Shown here piece after piece: positions 34,978-44,470 of a DNA stretch of 64,000 bases. The stretch's first letter is position 1. Each line of letters opens with the position of its first letter. Made by a program: the position numbers and the translations under genes. Under the pieces are notes generated by a model. It was not told the origin of the DNA, did not search any database, and worked only from the letters and a program-made list of their open reading frames with translations. Source of the stretch: Clostridia bacterium (GTDB lineage: Bacteria; Bacillota; Clostridia; Oscillospirales; CAG-272); the NCBI GenBank assembly GCA_017550315.1, contig JAFZPN010000054.1, forward strand, positions 1-64,000, given 5' to 3'.

Positions 34978-37900
34978 ACGAAGATCGAATCTTGACATGG
35001 TGGAAGGAGCGGCTCTCGGGGCTTGAGATCGATGTGTGCCCTGCCGTCGACTTCCCGGACAACGAGGAGGGCGGCGCTCTCACCTCTCTGACCGTCGCCG
35101 CGCCCGACACGGACCGCGACACCCTGACCGCGGCATTCGCCTATACGCTCGCGAAGTTCACCAGCCAGACCGAGAGTCTGTTCTGGATACGCGAAGGCGG
35201 GACGTGTCATCCGTTTTATGTTTCTTTCGATGAGACCGCGCCGGCGGGCGATTTCCGTGCTGCCGTGACCGCTCTGCGGGCGGATGCGTGTGAGCATCCG
35301 TATGCGGACGAAGCCGGGCTTGCCGAGGCCCTCGGGCTGAACCGGGAGCTTCTCCTGTCCTTCGACGACGCAGCGCCCGATCCCGCGGGGGAATGGAAGC
35401 TCTGCCTCAGCCAGACGGACGGCGCGCTCACCCTTTTCTACCGGGAGGGCTGGTATCTCTTTGAGAATATGCGCCGCCTTGCCGAAACGGTCGTCACCGT
35501 CGCGAAGCAGCTCCCCGGAATCGGATGCCTGCGGGATCTGACGCTCATCGGCGAGGACGATCTTGCCCTGCTCGGGACCTTCCCGCACTGGGAGCTTCCG
35601 CCGTCCGCCGGATCGGTTCCGGAGATCCTGAAGCGCAGCTTTGAAAAATACCCGGACCGTCGGGCCGTCGTCTATGAGGGCGAGGCGCTGACCTACCGGG
35701 AGCTCGATAAAAAGACCGACGCGATCGCCGCGAAGCTCGCCGCGGAGGGGATCGGCAAGGGATCCGTGGTCTCCACGCTGCTGCCGCGCTGCAAATGGAT
35801 GCCCGTGGTCGCCGTCGCGATCCTCAAAACCGGTGCGGCGTATCAGCCGCTCGATCCGTCCTATCCGCCGGAACGCTTAAACTTCATGGTGCAGGATTCG
35901 GGTGCGGAGCTGGTCATCGCGGATCGCGCGCTGCGGGACCTGATCGCGGAATACGACGGGCCGTTCCTCTATCTCGACGAGCTCGACGCGCTGCCGGACG
36001 CCGAACCGCTGAACCGGGAGATCTGCCCGGAGGATCCCTTCATTCTGCTGTACACCTCCGGCACGACCGGCACCCCGAAGGGCGTCATCCTGCATCACGG
36101 GAACCTGGTCAACTTCATCGACTGGTACCTCCCGAAGTTCCGCCTGACGTCCGAGAGCCGGAGCGCGGCCTACGCCAGCTTCGGATTCGACGCGAACATG
36201 ATGGACACCTATCCCACGCTCGCGGCGGGCGGTGAAATGCACATCCTGTCGGATGAGGTGCGCTTCGATCTGCGCGCCATCAACCGCTATTTCAACGAAA
36301 ACGGCATCACCCACAGCTTCATGACCACGCAGGTGGGCCGCCAGTTCGCGCTCATGACCGACTGCAAGACCCTCCGGATCATGTCGATGGGCGGCGAAGC
36401 GCTCGTTCCCTTCGATCCGCCCGCCGGCATGGAGGTATATAACCTCTACGGTCCGACGGAGTGCACGATCCTCTCCACGACATACCACATGACGAGCGAT
36501 TCCAAGCGTCTGCCGATCGGGGTGCCGCTCAACAACACGCGGCTCTACGTGGCGGACAATTTCCAGCGTCTTCTCCCCGTCGGCGCGATGGGCGAGCTCC
36601 TCATCGCCGGGACGCAGGTCGGAACCGGGTATCTGAACCGGCCGGAGAAGACCGCCGAGGCGTTCATCGCCAATCCCTTCACGGATGATCCCGCATACGC
36701 ACGTCTATACCGGACCGGCGACATCGTCCGCTGGGGCAACGACGGCAACGTGGAATTCGTCGGCCGCCGCGACGGTCAGGTAAAAATCCGCGGCTTCCGG
36801 ATCGAGATGACCGAGGTCGAACGCGTCCTGCGGGAATTCCCCGGCATCACCGACGCCACCGTGATCGCACGGGACGCGCCTGCCGGCGGAAAGATGATCT
36901 GCGCTTACGTGGTGTCGCCCGAGACGGTGGACGTGAAGGCGCTCGAGCAGTTCATTCTCGAGCGCAAGCCGCCCTACATGGTGCCCGCGGTGACGATGCA
37001 GATCGAAAAGATCCCGCTCAACGTCAACAGCAAGGTGGACAAGCGCGCGCTGCCCGAACCCGTCTTTGCCGCGGACGAGACCAAAGAATCCGGTCCCCGC
37101 GCGAGAACAGCCCTCGAAGAAAAGCTCTACGGGATCCTTTCCTCCATTGTCGGATCGTCGGACTTCCCGGTGGAAAAGCCGCTCGAGGATCTCGGTCTGA
37201 CGAGCATCTCCGCTCTGATGCTGGCGGTGGATATCGAAGAAGCGTTCGGGTACAGCCCCGACGTGGACGTGCTGGCCCGCGGTTCCCTCCTCTCGATCGA
37301 GAACGAGATCGTCGCGCACTTCATGGAGTCCCCCGCGGCGGAACAGAAGCCCGTCCGGGAATCGAACGGACCGTGGCCGCTGACCCAGACCCAGCTCGGT
37401 ATCTACTCCGCCTGCATGATGGACCCGGACAACGACGCGTATCAGCTTCCGTTCCTGTTCCGGGTGTCCGCGGATACCGACACCGACCGCCTGTGCCGCG
37501 CGCTCGAAGCCGCGATCGCCGCTCATCCCGCGCTCCGGTGCCGCATTATCCCCGACCGGGAGAGCACCGCCGTCATGATCTCCACCGACGACGACTTCCG
37601 CGCCGAGACCGAAGAGATCACCGAAGAAGCGCTGGCAGCCCGCATGAAGGAGCACGTCCCGTTCGATTTCGCGAACGATCCGCTCTACCGGGCGAAGGTC
37701 TACCGGACCGAAGAGGCGGTCTATCTCTACATCAACTTCCATCACATCATCTTTGACGGGACGTCCCTCGTGGTGTTCATGGAAGACCTCGAAAAGGCGT
37801 TCGAGGGCGAGGTCCCGGAGGGGGAGAAGTATTCCGCCTTCGATCTTGCGCTCGACGAACGCGATGCCCGCGCCTCCCAGGCGTATGCCGATGCCAAGGC

Positions 37901-40900
37901 GACGTATGACGCCATTTTCAGCGGCGTGGACGTCAACAGCCTCCCCGATGCGGACTTCCCCGGCGGAGAACCGGAGGAGGAACACGCGCAGAAGCTGCTC
38001 CTCGGCGACGGGATGGCGGCGCGCGTGCAGAAGTGGTGCGCAGATTTAAAGGTGACGGAGAACGCGTTCTTCACTTTCGCGTTCGCCTGCACACTGGCCA
38101 AGACCACCGGACAGGACGAGGCCCTGTTCTGCAACATCTACAACGGCCGCCGCGATCCCCGCACCTTCCGTACCGTCGGGATGCTGGTCAAGACCTATCC
38201 CTTCCACATCCGCTTCACGGGTACCGAGACCCCGGCGGATATGGTCCGTGAGACGGCCAGACGGATCCGTGACCTGACGGCGGGCGACCTGTATTCCTTT
38301 GCGGAGGTCAGCCGCGCCTACGATATCCGTCCGGACATCCTCTTCGCGTATCAGGGGAGCGCGTTCAACGAATTCACGGTTGCCGGTCAGACGAGCAAGA
38401 GCCTCGCGCAGGCCCTGAACAGCGTGCAGGCGCCGCTCTCCGTCGACGTGTTCCTCGAAGACGGGACGTATTCCCTGAACGCGGAATACTATCCGGACCG
38501 CTACACCGGCGCGATGATCTCTTCCTTCCTCGAACTCTTCGCCCGGACCGCGCAGCAGCTCCTCGAAGTCCCGACGCTCGACGCCGTCGATCTCATGCAC
38601 GAAAAAGGCCGGGCGCTTCTCGACAGCGCGAACAACACCGACTGGCCCGTGCCTTACCGTCCGGCGCACTGCCTGATGGAAGAGTCCGCCGCCGCCCATC
38701 CCGACCGGCTCGCGGTCATCACGCCGAGCGCGAAGCTGACCTACGCGGAGCTGAACGAGAACGCCAACCGCGTCGCGCACAGCCTCCTCGATCTCGGCGT
38801 GGGTCCGAACCGGATCGCCGCGCTGATGCTGCCCCGCTGTGCCGAGGTTTACATGGTGCGGCAGGGCATCCTGAAAGCGGGCGGCGCGTTCCTGTCCATC
38901 GATCCCGAATATCCCGACGACCGCGTCGAGGTCATGGCGGAGGATTCCGAATCCGTCGTGCTCATCACGACCCGGGCGCTGATGGAAGAACGGCGTGCGT
39001 TCCTCTCGTCGCTGTCCTGCACAATCGCCGCCGTCGAGGATCTGCTTCTGAACGAGAATACCGCCAATCCGGACATCAACGTACCCGCGGACGCGCTGGC
39101 GTACTCCATCTTCACCTCCGGTTCCACCGGCAAGCCGAAGGGCGTGCTCCTGACACAGGGGAACCTCGTCAACTTCGTGAACGCCAATCCGAAGAACCCG
39201 GAGATCCTCGGCTACACGGAACGCGCGCATGTCTCGCTCGCCTTGGCCGCCATCACGTTCGACGTGTCGATCATGGAGGAATTCATCCCGCTCGCGAACG
39301 GCCTGACGATCTGCATGGCTACGGCCGAGGAGATCCACAATCCCGCCGCGCTCGCGAAGCTGATGACGGAAAACCACGTGGATATGATGACCTGCACGCC
39401 GTCGTTTTTGACCAACTGCATCGGCCTCGCGGTGATGAAGCCGGCGCTTGAAAACGTGGTCTCCTACGATTTCGGCGCAGAGGCATTCCCGGCGGCGCTG
39501 CTCCAGAAGATCCGCACCATCCGTCCGGACGCGTACATCATGAACGGCTACGGCCCGACCGAGGCGACCATCAGCTGCACCATGGACGTCGTCACGAACG
39601 CGAACGTTATCACCATCGGACGGCCCGCAAGCAACGTCAAGGCATACATCCTCGATCCGCAGGGCCACATCCTGCCGCCGCTCGTACCCGGGGAACTGGT
39701 GATCGCAGGCGCAGGCGTCGGACGCGGCTACGTGAAGCGCGACGATCTGACCGCCGAGAAATTCATCACCGTGGAAGGCCTGCCCGCATACCGGACGGGC
39801 GACATCGCAGCATGGACGGCGGACGGAAAGATCCGCTTCAAGGGCCGCACGGACAACCAGGTCAAGCTGCGCGGTCTGCGCGTGGAACTCGGCGAGATCG
39901 AGAGCGCGATCAACGCGTGCGACGGCGTACTCACGAGCATCGTCATTATGACGGGCGAGGAGAACAACCGCTTCCTCGCCGGATACTATACCGCCAGCCG
40001 CGAGATCAGCCCCGCGGAGCTCAAGGCGGAGATTGCAAAGACCCTGACCGCCTACATGGTGCCGGGGGTCCTCCTGCAGCTCGATCAGATGCCGCTGACC
40101 GCGAACGGCAAGATCGACAAGAAGAAGCTGCCGAAGGTGGAATACACGCCGGCTGCGGAGGAATACGTCGCGCCCGCGAACGCCGTGGAAGAGGACTTCT
40201 GCGGATGGTTCGCGGAGGTGCTCAACATGGACCGCGTCAGTGCGGAGGGCAATTTCTTCGAGCTGGGCGGCACTTCCCTCTCCGCCGCCGTCATCGCGCT
40301 GAACGCCGCCGACCGCGGGTATCCGATCGTCTATGCCGACGTCTTCAAGGCGCAGACGCCGCGTGAGCTCGCCGCGCTTGCCGCCGGTACGGAACCGGCA
40401 AAGCAAACCGGGAGCGCGCAGGACGACCTGAAGGGCTTCGACGATGCGACGCTGGAGCTCTCCCACAATACGGTCGACCATCTGCCCGGGCTGACGCGGA
40501 CTTCCGTCGGGAATCTGCTGCTGACCGGCGCGACCGGCTTCCTCGGCATCCACCTCCTGCGCGAATTCCTCGAGAACAGCACGAGCAACGTGATCTGTCT
40601 CCTGCGGGGAGATGCGCCGGAGAAGCACCTGAGGACGCTTTACTTCTACTACTTCGACCAGTCGCTCGATCCCTATTTCGAGAGCGGACGCGTCACCGTC
40701 GTGCCTGGCGACATCACCGACCGCGCATCCCTCGATGCGGTGAAGGCCATGCCGTTCGATACGCTCATCAACTGCGCCGCGCTCGTGAAGCACTTCGTCC
40801 ACGACGACAGTCTCGAGAAGATCAACTACCGCGGTGTCGAAAACCTCATCGCGCTCTGCGAGGAAACCGGCCGCCGCCTGATCCAGACCTCCACCGTCAG

Positions 40901-41585
40901 CGTGGCGGGCGAAGGACTCGACGGCGAACCTCCGCGCGACTGGGTGCTGACCGAGGACGCGCTCTACAACGGCCAGCTCCTGGATAACGAATACGCCCTG
41001 ACGAAATTCAAGGCGGAGCGGGCAGTGCTCGAAGCTGTCGGCCGCGGCGTGGACGCAAAGGTCATGCGGCTCGGCAACCTGATGGGCCGCGCATCGGACG
41101 GCGAATTCCAGGCGAACTTCCGCAGCAACGCCTTCATCCGTTCGCTGGCCAGCTACAAGGCCATCGGCGCCGTTCCCTATTCCGTGATGAACATGGGGAC
41201 CGACTTCTCCGAAATCGACATGACCGCCCGCGCGATCCTGCTTCTCGCCGGGACGGACCGTGAATTCACCGTGTTCCATCCCATGAACAACCACACGGTC
41301 ACCTATGCCGACATCGTGTACGCCATGCGGGAATACGGCTTCTCGGTCGAGACGCTGGAGGAAGACGCGTTCGAGCGGCGCATGGCGGAAGCGGGCGACA
41401 CATCCGGCGCGCTCATCGCGTATCAGAGCCGCGAAGGCAGCGCACGCCGCTACGAACTCGGCGCGGACTGCGCTTTCACCACGTCCGCCCTCTACCGGCT
41501 CGGCTTCAAATGGCCCGTATCCGGGGAAAAGTATATCGTACAAATGCTGAAAGCGCTGGATGAACTCATCATGTTTGAAGAGTGA
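34974..41585 (+). CDS. Dimodular NRPS with terminal reductase: partial C-A-T-C-A-T-R
   Basis: This 2203-residue synthetase has these domains in order. Residues 1-205 resemble only the C-terminal half of a condensation domain. A1 spans ~216-700 (core LYTSGTTGTPKG). T1 carries the carrier Ser744 in DLGLTSIS. C spans ~800-1200 with an intact HHIIFDG (His923-Gly929). A2 spans ~1225-1715 (core FTSGSTGKPKG). T2 carries Ser1768 in FFELGGTSL. R spans ~1840-2200 with the NADPH loop TGATGFLG and Tyr2007-x3-Lys2011. The product should be a two-residue thioester released by reduction to an aldehyde, which often cyclises to an imine or pyrazinone. Related gut clostridial synthetases make such protease-inhibiting aldehydes and pyrazinones. 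No phosphopantetheinyl transferase is in the window. Confidence 0.93.
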   Translation: MNEDRILTWWKERLSGLEIDVCPAVDFPDNEEGGALTSLTVAAPDTDRDTLTAAFAYTLAKFTSQTESLFWIREGGTCHPFYVSFDETAPAGDFRAAVTALRADACEHPYADEAGLAEALGLNRELLLSFDDAAPDPAGEWKLCLSQTDGALTLFYREGWYLFENMRRLAETVVTVAKQLPGIGCLRDLTLIGEDDLALLGTFPHWELPPSAGSVPEILKRSFEKYPDRRAVVYEGEALTYRELDKKTDAIAAKLAAEGIGKGSVVSTLLPRCKWMPVVAVAILKTGAAYQPLDPSYPPERLNFMVQDSGAELVIADRALRDLIAEYDGPFLYLDELDALPDAEPLNREICPEDPFILLYTSGTTGTPKGVILHHGNLVNFIDWYLPKFRLTSESRSAAYASFGFDANMMDTYPTLAAGGEMHILSDEVRFDLRAINRYFNENGITHSFMTTQVGRQFALMTDCKTLRIMSMGGEALVPFDPPAGMEVYNLYGPTECTILSTTYHMTSDSKRLPIGVPLNNTRLYVADNFQRLLPVGAMGELLIAGTQVGTGYLNRPEKTAEAFIANPFTDDPAYARLYRTGDIVRWGNDGNVEFVGRRDGQVKIRGFRIEMTEVERVLREFPGITDATVIARDAPAGGKMICAYVVSPETVDVKALEQFILERKPPYMVPAVTMQIEKIPLNVNSKVDKRALPEPVFAADETKESGPRARTALEEKLYGILSSIVGSSDFPVEKPLEDLGLTSISALMLAVDIEEAFGYSPDVDVLARGSLLSIENEIVAHFMESPAAEQKPVRESNGPWPLTQTQLGIYSACMMDPDNDAYQLPFLFRVSADTDTDRLCRALEAAIAAHPALRCRIIPDRESTAVMISTDDDFRAETEEITEEALAARMKEHVPFDFANDPLYRAKVYRTEEAVYLYINFHHIIFDGTSLVVFMEDLEKAFEGEVPEGEKYSAFDLALDERDARASQAYADAKATYDAIFSGVDVNSLPDADFPGGEPEEEHAQKLLLGDGMAARVQKWCADLKVTENAFFTFAFACTLAKTTGQDEALFCNIYNGRRDPRTFRTVGMLVKTYPFHIRFTGTETPADMVRETARRIRDLTAGDLYSFAEVSRAYDIRPDILFAYQGSAFNEFTVAGQTSKSLAQALNSVQAPLSVDVFLEDGTYSLNAEYYPDRYTGAMISSFLELFARTAQQLLEVPTLDAVDLMHEKGRALLDSANNTDWPVPYRPAHCLMEESAAAHPDRLAVITPSAKLTYAELNENANRVAHSLLDLGVGPNRIAALMLPRCAEVYMVRQGILKAGGAFLSIDPEYPDDRVEVMAEDSESVVLITTRALMEERRAFLSSLSCTIAAVEDLLLNENTANPDINVPADALAYSIFTSGSTGKPKGVLLTQGNLVNFVNANPKNPEILGYTERAHVSLALAAITFDVSIMEEFIPLANGLTICMATAEEIHNPAALAKLMTENHVDMMTCTPSFLTNCIGLAVMKPALENVVSYDFGAEAFPAALLQKIRTIRPDAYIMNGYGPTEATISCTMDVVTNANVITIGRPASNVKAYILDPQGHILPPLVPGELVIAGAGVGRGYVKRDDLTAEKFITVEGLPAYRTGDIAAWTADGKIRFKGRTDNQVKLRGLRVELGEIESAINACDGVLTSIVIMTGEENNRFLAGYYTASREISPAELKAEIAKTLTAYMVPGVLLQLDQMPLTANGKIDKKKLPKVEYTPAAEEYVAPANAVEEDFCGWFAEVLNMDRVSAEGNFFELGGTSLSAAVIALNAADRGYPIVYADVFKAQTPRELAALAAGTEPAKQTGSAQDDLKGFDDATLELSHNTVDHLPGLTRTSVGNLLLTGATGFLGIHLLREFLENSTSNVICLLRGDAPEKHLRTLYFYYFDQSLDPYFESGRVTVVPGDITDRASLDAVKAMPFDTLINCAALVKHFVHDDSLEKINYRGVENLIALCEETGRRLIQTSTVSVAGEGLDGEPPRDWVLTEDALYNGQLLDNEYALTKFKAERAVLEAVGRGVDAKVMRLGNLMGRASDGEFQANFRSNAFIRSLASYKAIGAVPYSVMNMGTDFSEIDMTARAILLLAGTDREFTVFHPMNNHTVTYADIVYAMREYGFSVETLEEDAFERRMAEAGDTSGALIAYQSREGSARRYELGADCAFTTSALYRLGFKWPVSGEKYIVQMLKALDELIMFEE

Positions 41586-41621
41586 ACCGGCCGACAGGAA
41601 TCACCAACAGGAGGATTTGAC

Positions 41622-41912
41622 ATGACCATCGAAAAGAACGTATGCGAAAACGCCGCCGAGATAAAGCTCTCGGGATGGCTCGACACCCAGACCGCCCCGG
41701 AGCTCGACGCGGAGATCAGCGCGCTCGGGGAGGAGATCACCGCCCTGACGCTGGATTTTGAGAAGCTCGAATACATCTCTTCCGCCGGACTGCGCCTGAT
41801 CGTCGCAGCATACAAGAAGATGAACGGCGCCCTGACGCTTCGGAATGTTTCCGACGAGATCATGAGCGTGATCAGGATGACTGGTTTAGACAAGCGGATC
41901 ACCATCGCATGA
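41622..41912 (+). CDS. STAS-domain protein (anti-sigma factor antagonist)
   Basis: This 96-residue single-domain protein has the SpoIIAA/RsbV layout: an N-terminal beta strand pair (EIKLSGWLDTQTAPELD) and LEYISSAGLRLIVAAYKKM. The SSAG segment holds the Ser that is normally phosphorylated by an HPK-like kinase and dephosphorylated by a PP2C phosphatase. AGGAGG precedes the ATG. It lies 36 bp after the NRPS stop and overlaps by ATGA the gene for a membrane protein carrying both enzyme activities. It should be the switch partner; its target could be a sigma/anti-sigma pair elsewhere or an enzyme in the locus. Confidence 0.92.
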   Translation: MTIEKNVCENAAEIKLSGWLDTQTAPELDAEISALGEEITALTLDFEKLEYISSAGLRLIVAAYKKMNGALTLRNVSDEIMSVIRMTGLDKRITIA

Positions 41913-43867
41913 ACAAACGATCGATCCGACGCTGGATCACGCTGTGCTTCACCGTGATCCTGATCCTCTCCCTCGCGGTGACGGCGGCGTGGAACTACTA
42001 CCACACCTATTCGCACATCCTCGAGGAGAGCAGAGACGCCGCGGAAAGCTGCGCGAGCCTCGTCCGGTATTCCCTCGACTCGTGGGACATCGACGCCCTG
42101 ATGCACGCGTCTGACGACGAACAGTACCGGCAGGAGCGGAGCACGCTGCGGGCGCTTTCTCGGAGCTTTGACTTTGAATATCTGTATATCTACACCGTTG
42201 ACCCGGAGACAGAGGTCCGTCATTTCCTCTTCTGCGTCGCCAGCGACGACGACAAGGAAAACGTCGTGCTGCGCGAGCGGTATCTCGGCGCGGTGGCCGA
42301 CGAACCGCTCGACAAGTGGGAAAAAGCGCTGCTCGCCGGGGAACGCGAGATGCAGATGGGCAAGGTTTCCACGCAGTACGGCGACGATATCACCTGGCTC
42401 GTGCCGTATACGGACGGCGACGGCCCCCTGCTTGCCGTGATCGGGATGGACCACAGCATTGCGGTGGAGAACGCGAAGATCCTGAAGGACTTCCTCTTCG
42501 CGCTCATCCCCGTCGTGCTGTCGCTGACGATGGGTCTGTTGGTCCTGCTGATCCTGCTGCGGCGGCGGATCCTGCGGCCGATCCACGCGCTGTCGGAGAG
42601 CATGAGCCGCTTTGCCCGGGACAGCAGCGTGAAGCCCGAACCGATCGGGATCTGCACGCAGGATGAGATCGGGGAGATCGCCGCTTCCTACGAGAAAATG
42701 ACAAGCGACATCGTCGCGTATGTCAACAACATCGAAACCCTGACCAAGGAACGCGTCGAGACCAACGTTCAGCTCGACGTTGCCCGCCGGATCCAGTACG
42801 GGCTGGTGCCGGAGAAGACCGCCCTCGACGGGGACGGCTTCACGCTCCGCGCCATGACCCAGCCAGCCAAGGCGGTCGGCGGGGATTTCTACGACTGCTT
42901 CCGGCGGGATGATAACAAGGTCTGCGCGGTGCTCGGCGATGTGTCGGGCAAGGGGATTTCCGCCGCGATCTTCATGGCGATGGCGAAAACCATGATCCAC
43001 GAAAAGCTCATGGCCGGACTCAGCCCGTCGGAGACCCTGAATCAGGTCAACGACGCGCTCTGCGCCCAAAACCCCGAGGGACTGTTCGCCACGGCGTTCG
43101 CGGTCGTGCTGGATCCCGTGTCCGGCCGGATGTGCTATGCCAACGCCGGTCACACCCCGCCCGTTCTGATCGGCGAGGTAAGCCGTTTCCTGCATCCGGA
43201 CAGCGGCATCGCGCTCGGGCTCTTTGAAGACGCGGGAATCGTCGACGGATCGCTCGATCTGTTGCCCGGCGAGGGGATCCTGCTCTACACGGACGGCGTG
43301 ACGGAAGCGGTCAGTCCGGAGCGCATGCTGTTCGGCGAGGCCCGGCTGCTCAAAGAACTCGCACACTTCCCCGCTTCCCCGGATGCGGCACAGGAATCGA
43401 TCCGCACGGTCAAGGAGGCGGTCGAGCGCTTCACGGAAGGCGGCGAACCCTTTGACGACACGGCGATCCTCGCCCTGTTCCGGACCGCCGGGGACGCCTG
43501 GAAACCGATCCCCGTGGCGCTCTCCTCCTTTAACGAGGTGAAGAAAGCGGTCTTTGCCGAGATCGGAGAGACGGCAGAGGCGCGGAAGATCCTCCTGGCC
43601 TGCGACGAGACGCTTACGAACATCGTCAGCTACTCCGGCGCATCCGAGCTGGCGTATTGCTGTACAAAGGAGGGGGACACCCTCCGGATCGGATTCCGCG
43701 ACAACGGCACGGCCTTTGATCCGACCGCGCCGCGGACTATGGAAACGGATTTTGATATGCTCGACATGGGCGGAATGGGGATCGGCATCGTCCGGGAGAC
43801 CGCCTCCTCGATGGAATATGCGCGGAGGGACGACCGGAACGTGCTGTTCCTCTGCTTCCGTCTGTGA
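41909..43867 (+). CDS. Membrane sensor with HAMP, SpoIIE-type phosphatase and HATPase domains
   Basis: This 652-residue protein has a membrane helix at ~10-30, an extracytoplasmic sensor at ~31-185, a second helix at ~190-212 and a HAMP segment to ~270. A coiled coil leads to a PP2C/SpoIIE phosphatase at ~290-500 (AVGGDFYDCF, VLGDVSGKGI, ANAGHTPP, YTDGVTEA, FDDTAILAL). The last ~135 residues are a RsbW-like ATPase/kinase (LLACDETLTNIVSY, FRDNGTAFDP, GMGIGIV). Phosphatase and kinase of a partner switch are thus fused behind one sensor, with the STAS substrate encoded by the overlapping upstream gene. Start overlaps the STAS stop. Confidence 0.92.
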   Translation: MNKRSIRRWITLCFTVILILSLAVTAAWNYYHTYSHILEESRDAAESCASLVRYSLDSWDIDALMHASDDEQYRQERSTLRALSRSFDFEYLYIYTVDPETEVRHFLFCVASDDDKENVVLRERYLGAVADEPLDKWEKALLAGEREMQMGKVSTQYGDDITWLVPYTDGDGPLLAVIGMDHSIAVENAKILKDFLFALIPVVLSLTMGLLVLLILLRRRILRPIHALSESMSRFARDSSVKPEPIGICTQDEIGEIAASYEKMTSDIVAYVNNIETLTKERVETNVQLDVARRIQYGLVPEKTALDGDGFTLRAMTQPAKAVGGDFYDCFRRDDNKVCAVLGDVSGKGISAAIFMAMAKTMIHEKLMAGLSPSETLNQVNDALCAQNPEGLFATAFAVVLDPVSGRMCYANAGHTPPVLIGEVSRFLHPDSGIALGLFEDAGIVDGSLDLLPGEGILLYTDGVTEAVSPERMLFGEARLLKELAHFPASPDAAQESIRTVKEAVERFTEGGEPFDDTAILALFRTAGDAWKPIPVALSSFNEVKKAVFAEIGETAEARKILLACDETLTNIVSYSGASELAYCCTKEGDTLRIGFRDNGTAFDPTAPRTMETDFDMLDMGGMGIGIVRETASSMEYARRDDRNVLFLCFRL

Positions 43868-43884
43868 AAGGAAAGGAGATCCCC

Positions 43885-44391
43885 GTGCAGAAAACGCTCT
43901 TCAGGCTCTTTGCGTCCCTCGCTCTGCTCTCCCTGCTTCTCCCGGCGTGCGCGGGCGGGACAGAGAGCACCGCCGAATGGGAGGGGCGTACCCTCGTCGG
44001 CATTGAGTACGGCGAGATCAACGGGATGACGTGGGGCGACGATTTCGAGATCCGCCTGACGGAGGACACGGTCATCTATGCGCGGCGGTTTTCCCGTCTG
44101 ACACACCGGTATATCACATACGAAGGTCGGGCACTGTCCGCGAAGCGCTGGCAGGATATCGCCGGGGCCGTGATCGCGCTCATGCCCTCGCTGGAAGAAG
44201 TGCCTGTGGCTCCGGATGACATGCAGATCCCATTTGCGACGGATGGCGGAAGCGCTTCCGCGGTCGTCGGATCGGGCTTTTGGCTCATCTGGCGGGCATC
44301 GGACGGCACGACGGAGCGGATCCGGTATTATGTCCCGTCCGACGAGGGATTCGACGCGCTGCGGGCCCTGCTCGTGAAAACCGCGCGGTGA
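43885..44391 (+). CDS. Small lipoprotein of unknown function in the NRPS operon
   Basis: I start this 168-residue protein at GTG 43885, seven bases after AAAGGAG; an upstream ATG at 43864 has no site. It has a short basic N-terminus, a hydrophobic stretch and the lipobox LLPAC, followed by Gly/Thr-rich linker. The mature ~145 residues are not recognised: two similar beta-rich parts (LVGIEYGEINGMTWGDDFEI, GSGFWLIWRASDGTTERIRYYV). It follows the sensor gene by 17 bp and precedes the operon terminator. It could be a ligand-binding accessory of the sensor or an immunity/retention factor, but nothing in the sequence decides this. Confidence 0.75.
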   Translation: MQKTLFRLFASLALLSLLLPACAGGTESTAEWEGRTLVGIEYGEINGMTWGDDFEIRLTEDTVIYARRFSRLTHRYITYEGRALSAKRWQDIAGAVIALMPSLEEVPVAPDDMQIPFATDGGSASAVVGSGFWLIWRASDGTTERIRYYVPSDEGFDALRALLVKTAR

Positions 44392-44419
44392 ACGGCAAAG
44401 AAGAAAAGACACGACAAAG

Positions 44420-44458
44420 CACCCCGGAGTCAATGGCTCGCGGGGTGTTTGCTTTTGT
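44420..44458 (+). terminator. Terminator of the NRPS operon
   Basis: CACCCCGGAG pairs with CTCGCGGGGTG around a short loop, followed by a T-rich tract. It is 29 bp after the lipoprotein gene. Confidence 0.85.
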
Positions 44459-44470
44459 TCGGTTTCAGCC

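Noticed and set aside
38046-41543. A 1165-codon open frame antisense to the NRPS
   Set aside because: It is the reverse-strand shadow of a high-GC gene; its translation is rich in Arg, His, Val and Asp, with no domain or ribosome site, while the plus-strand frame has all NRPS motifs.
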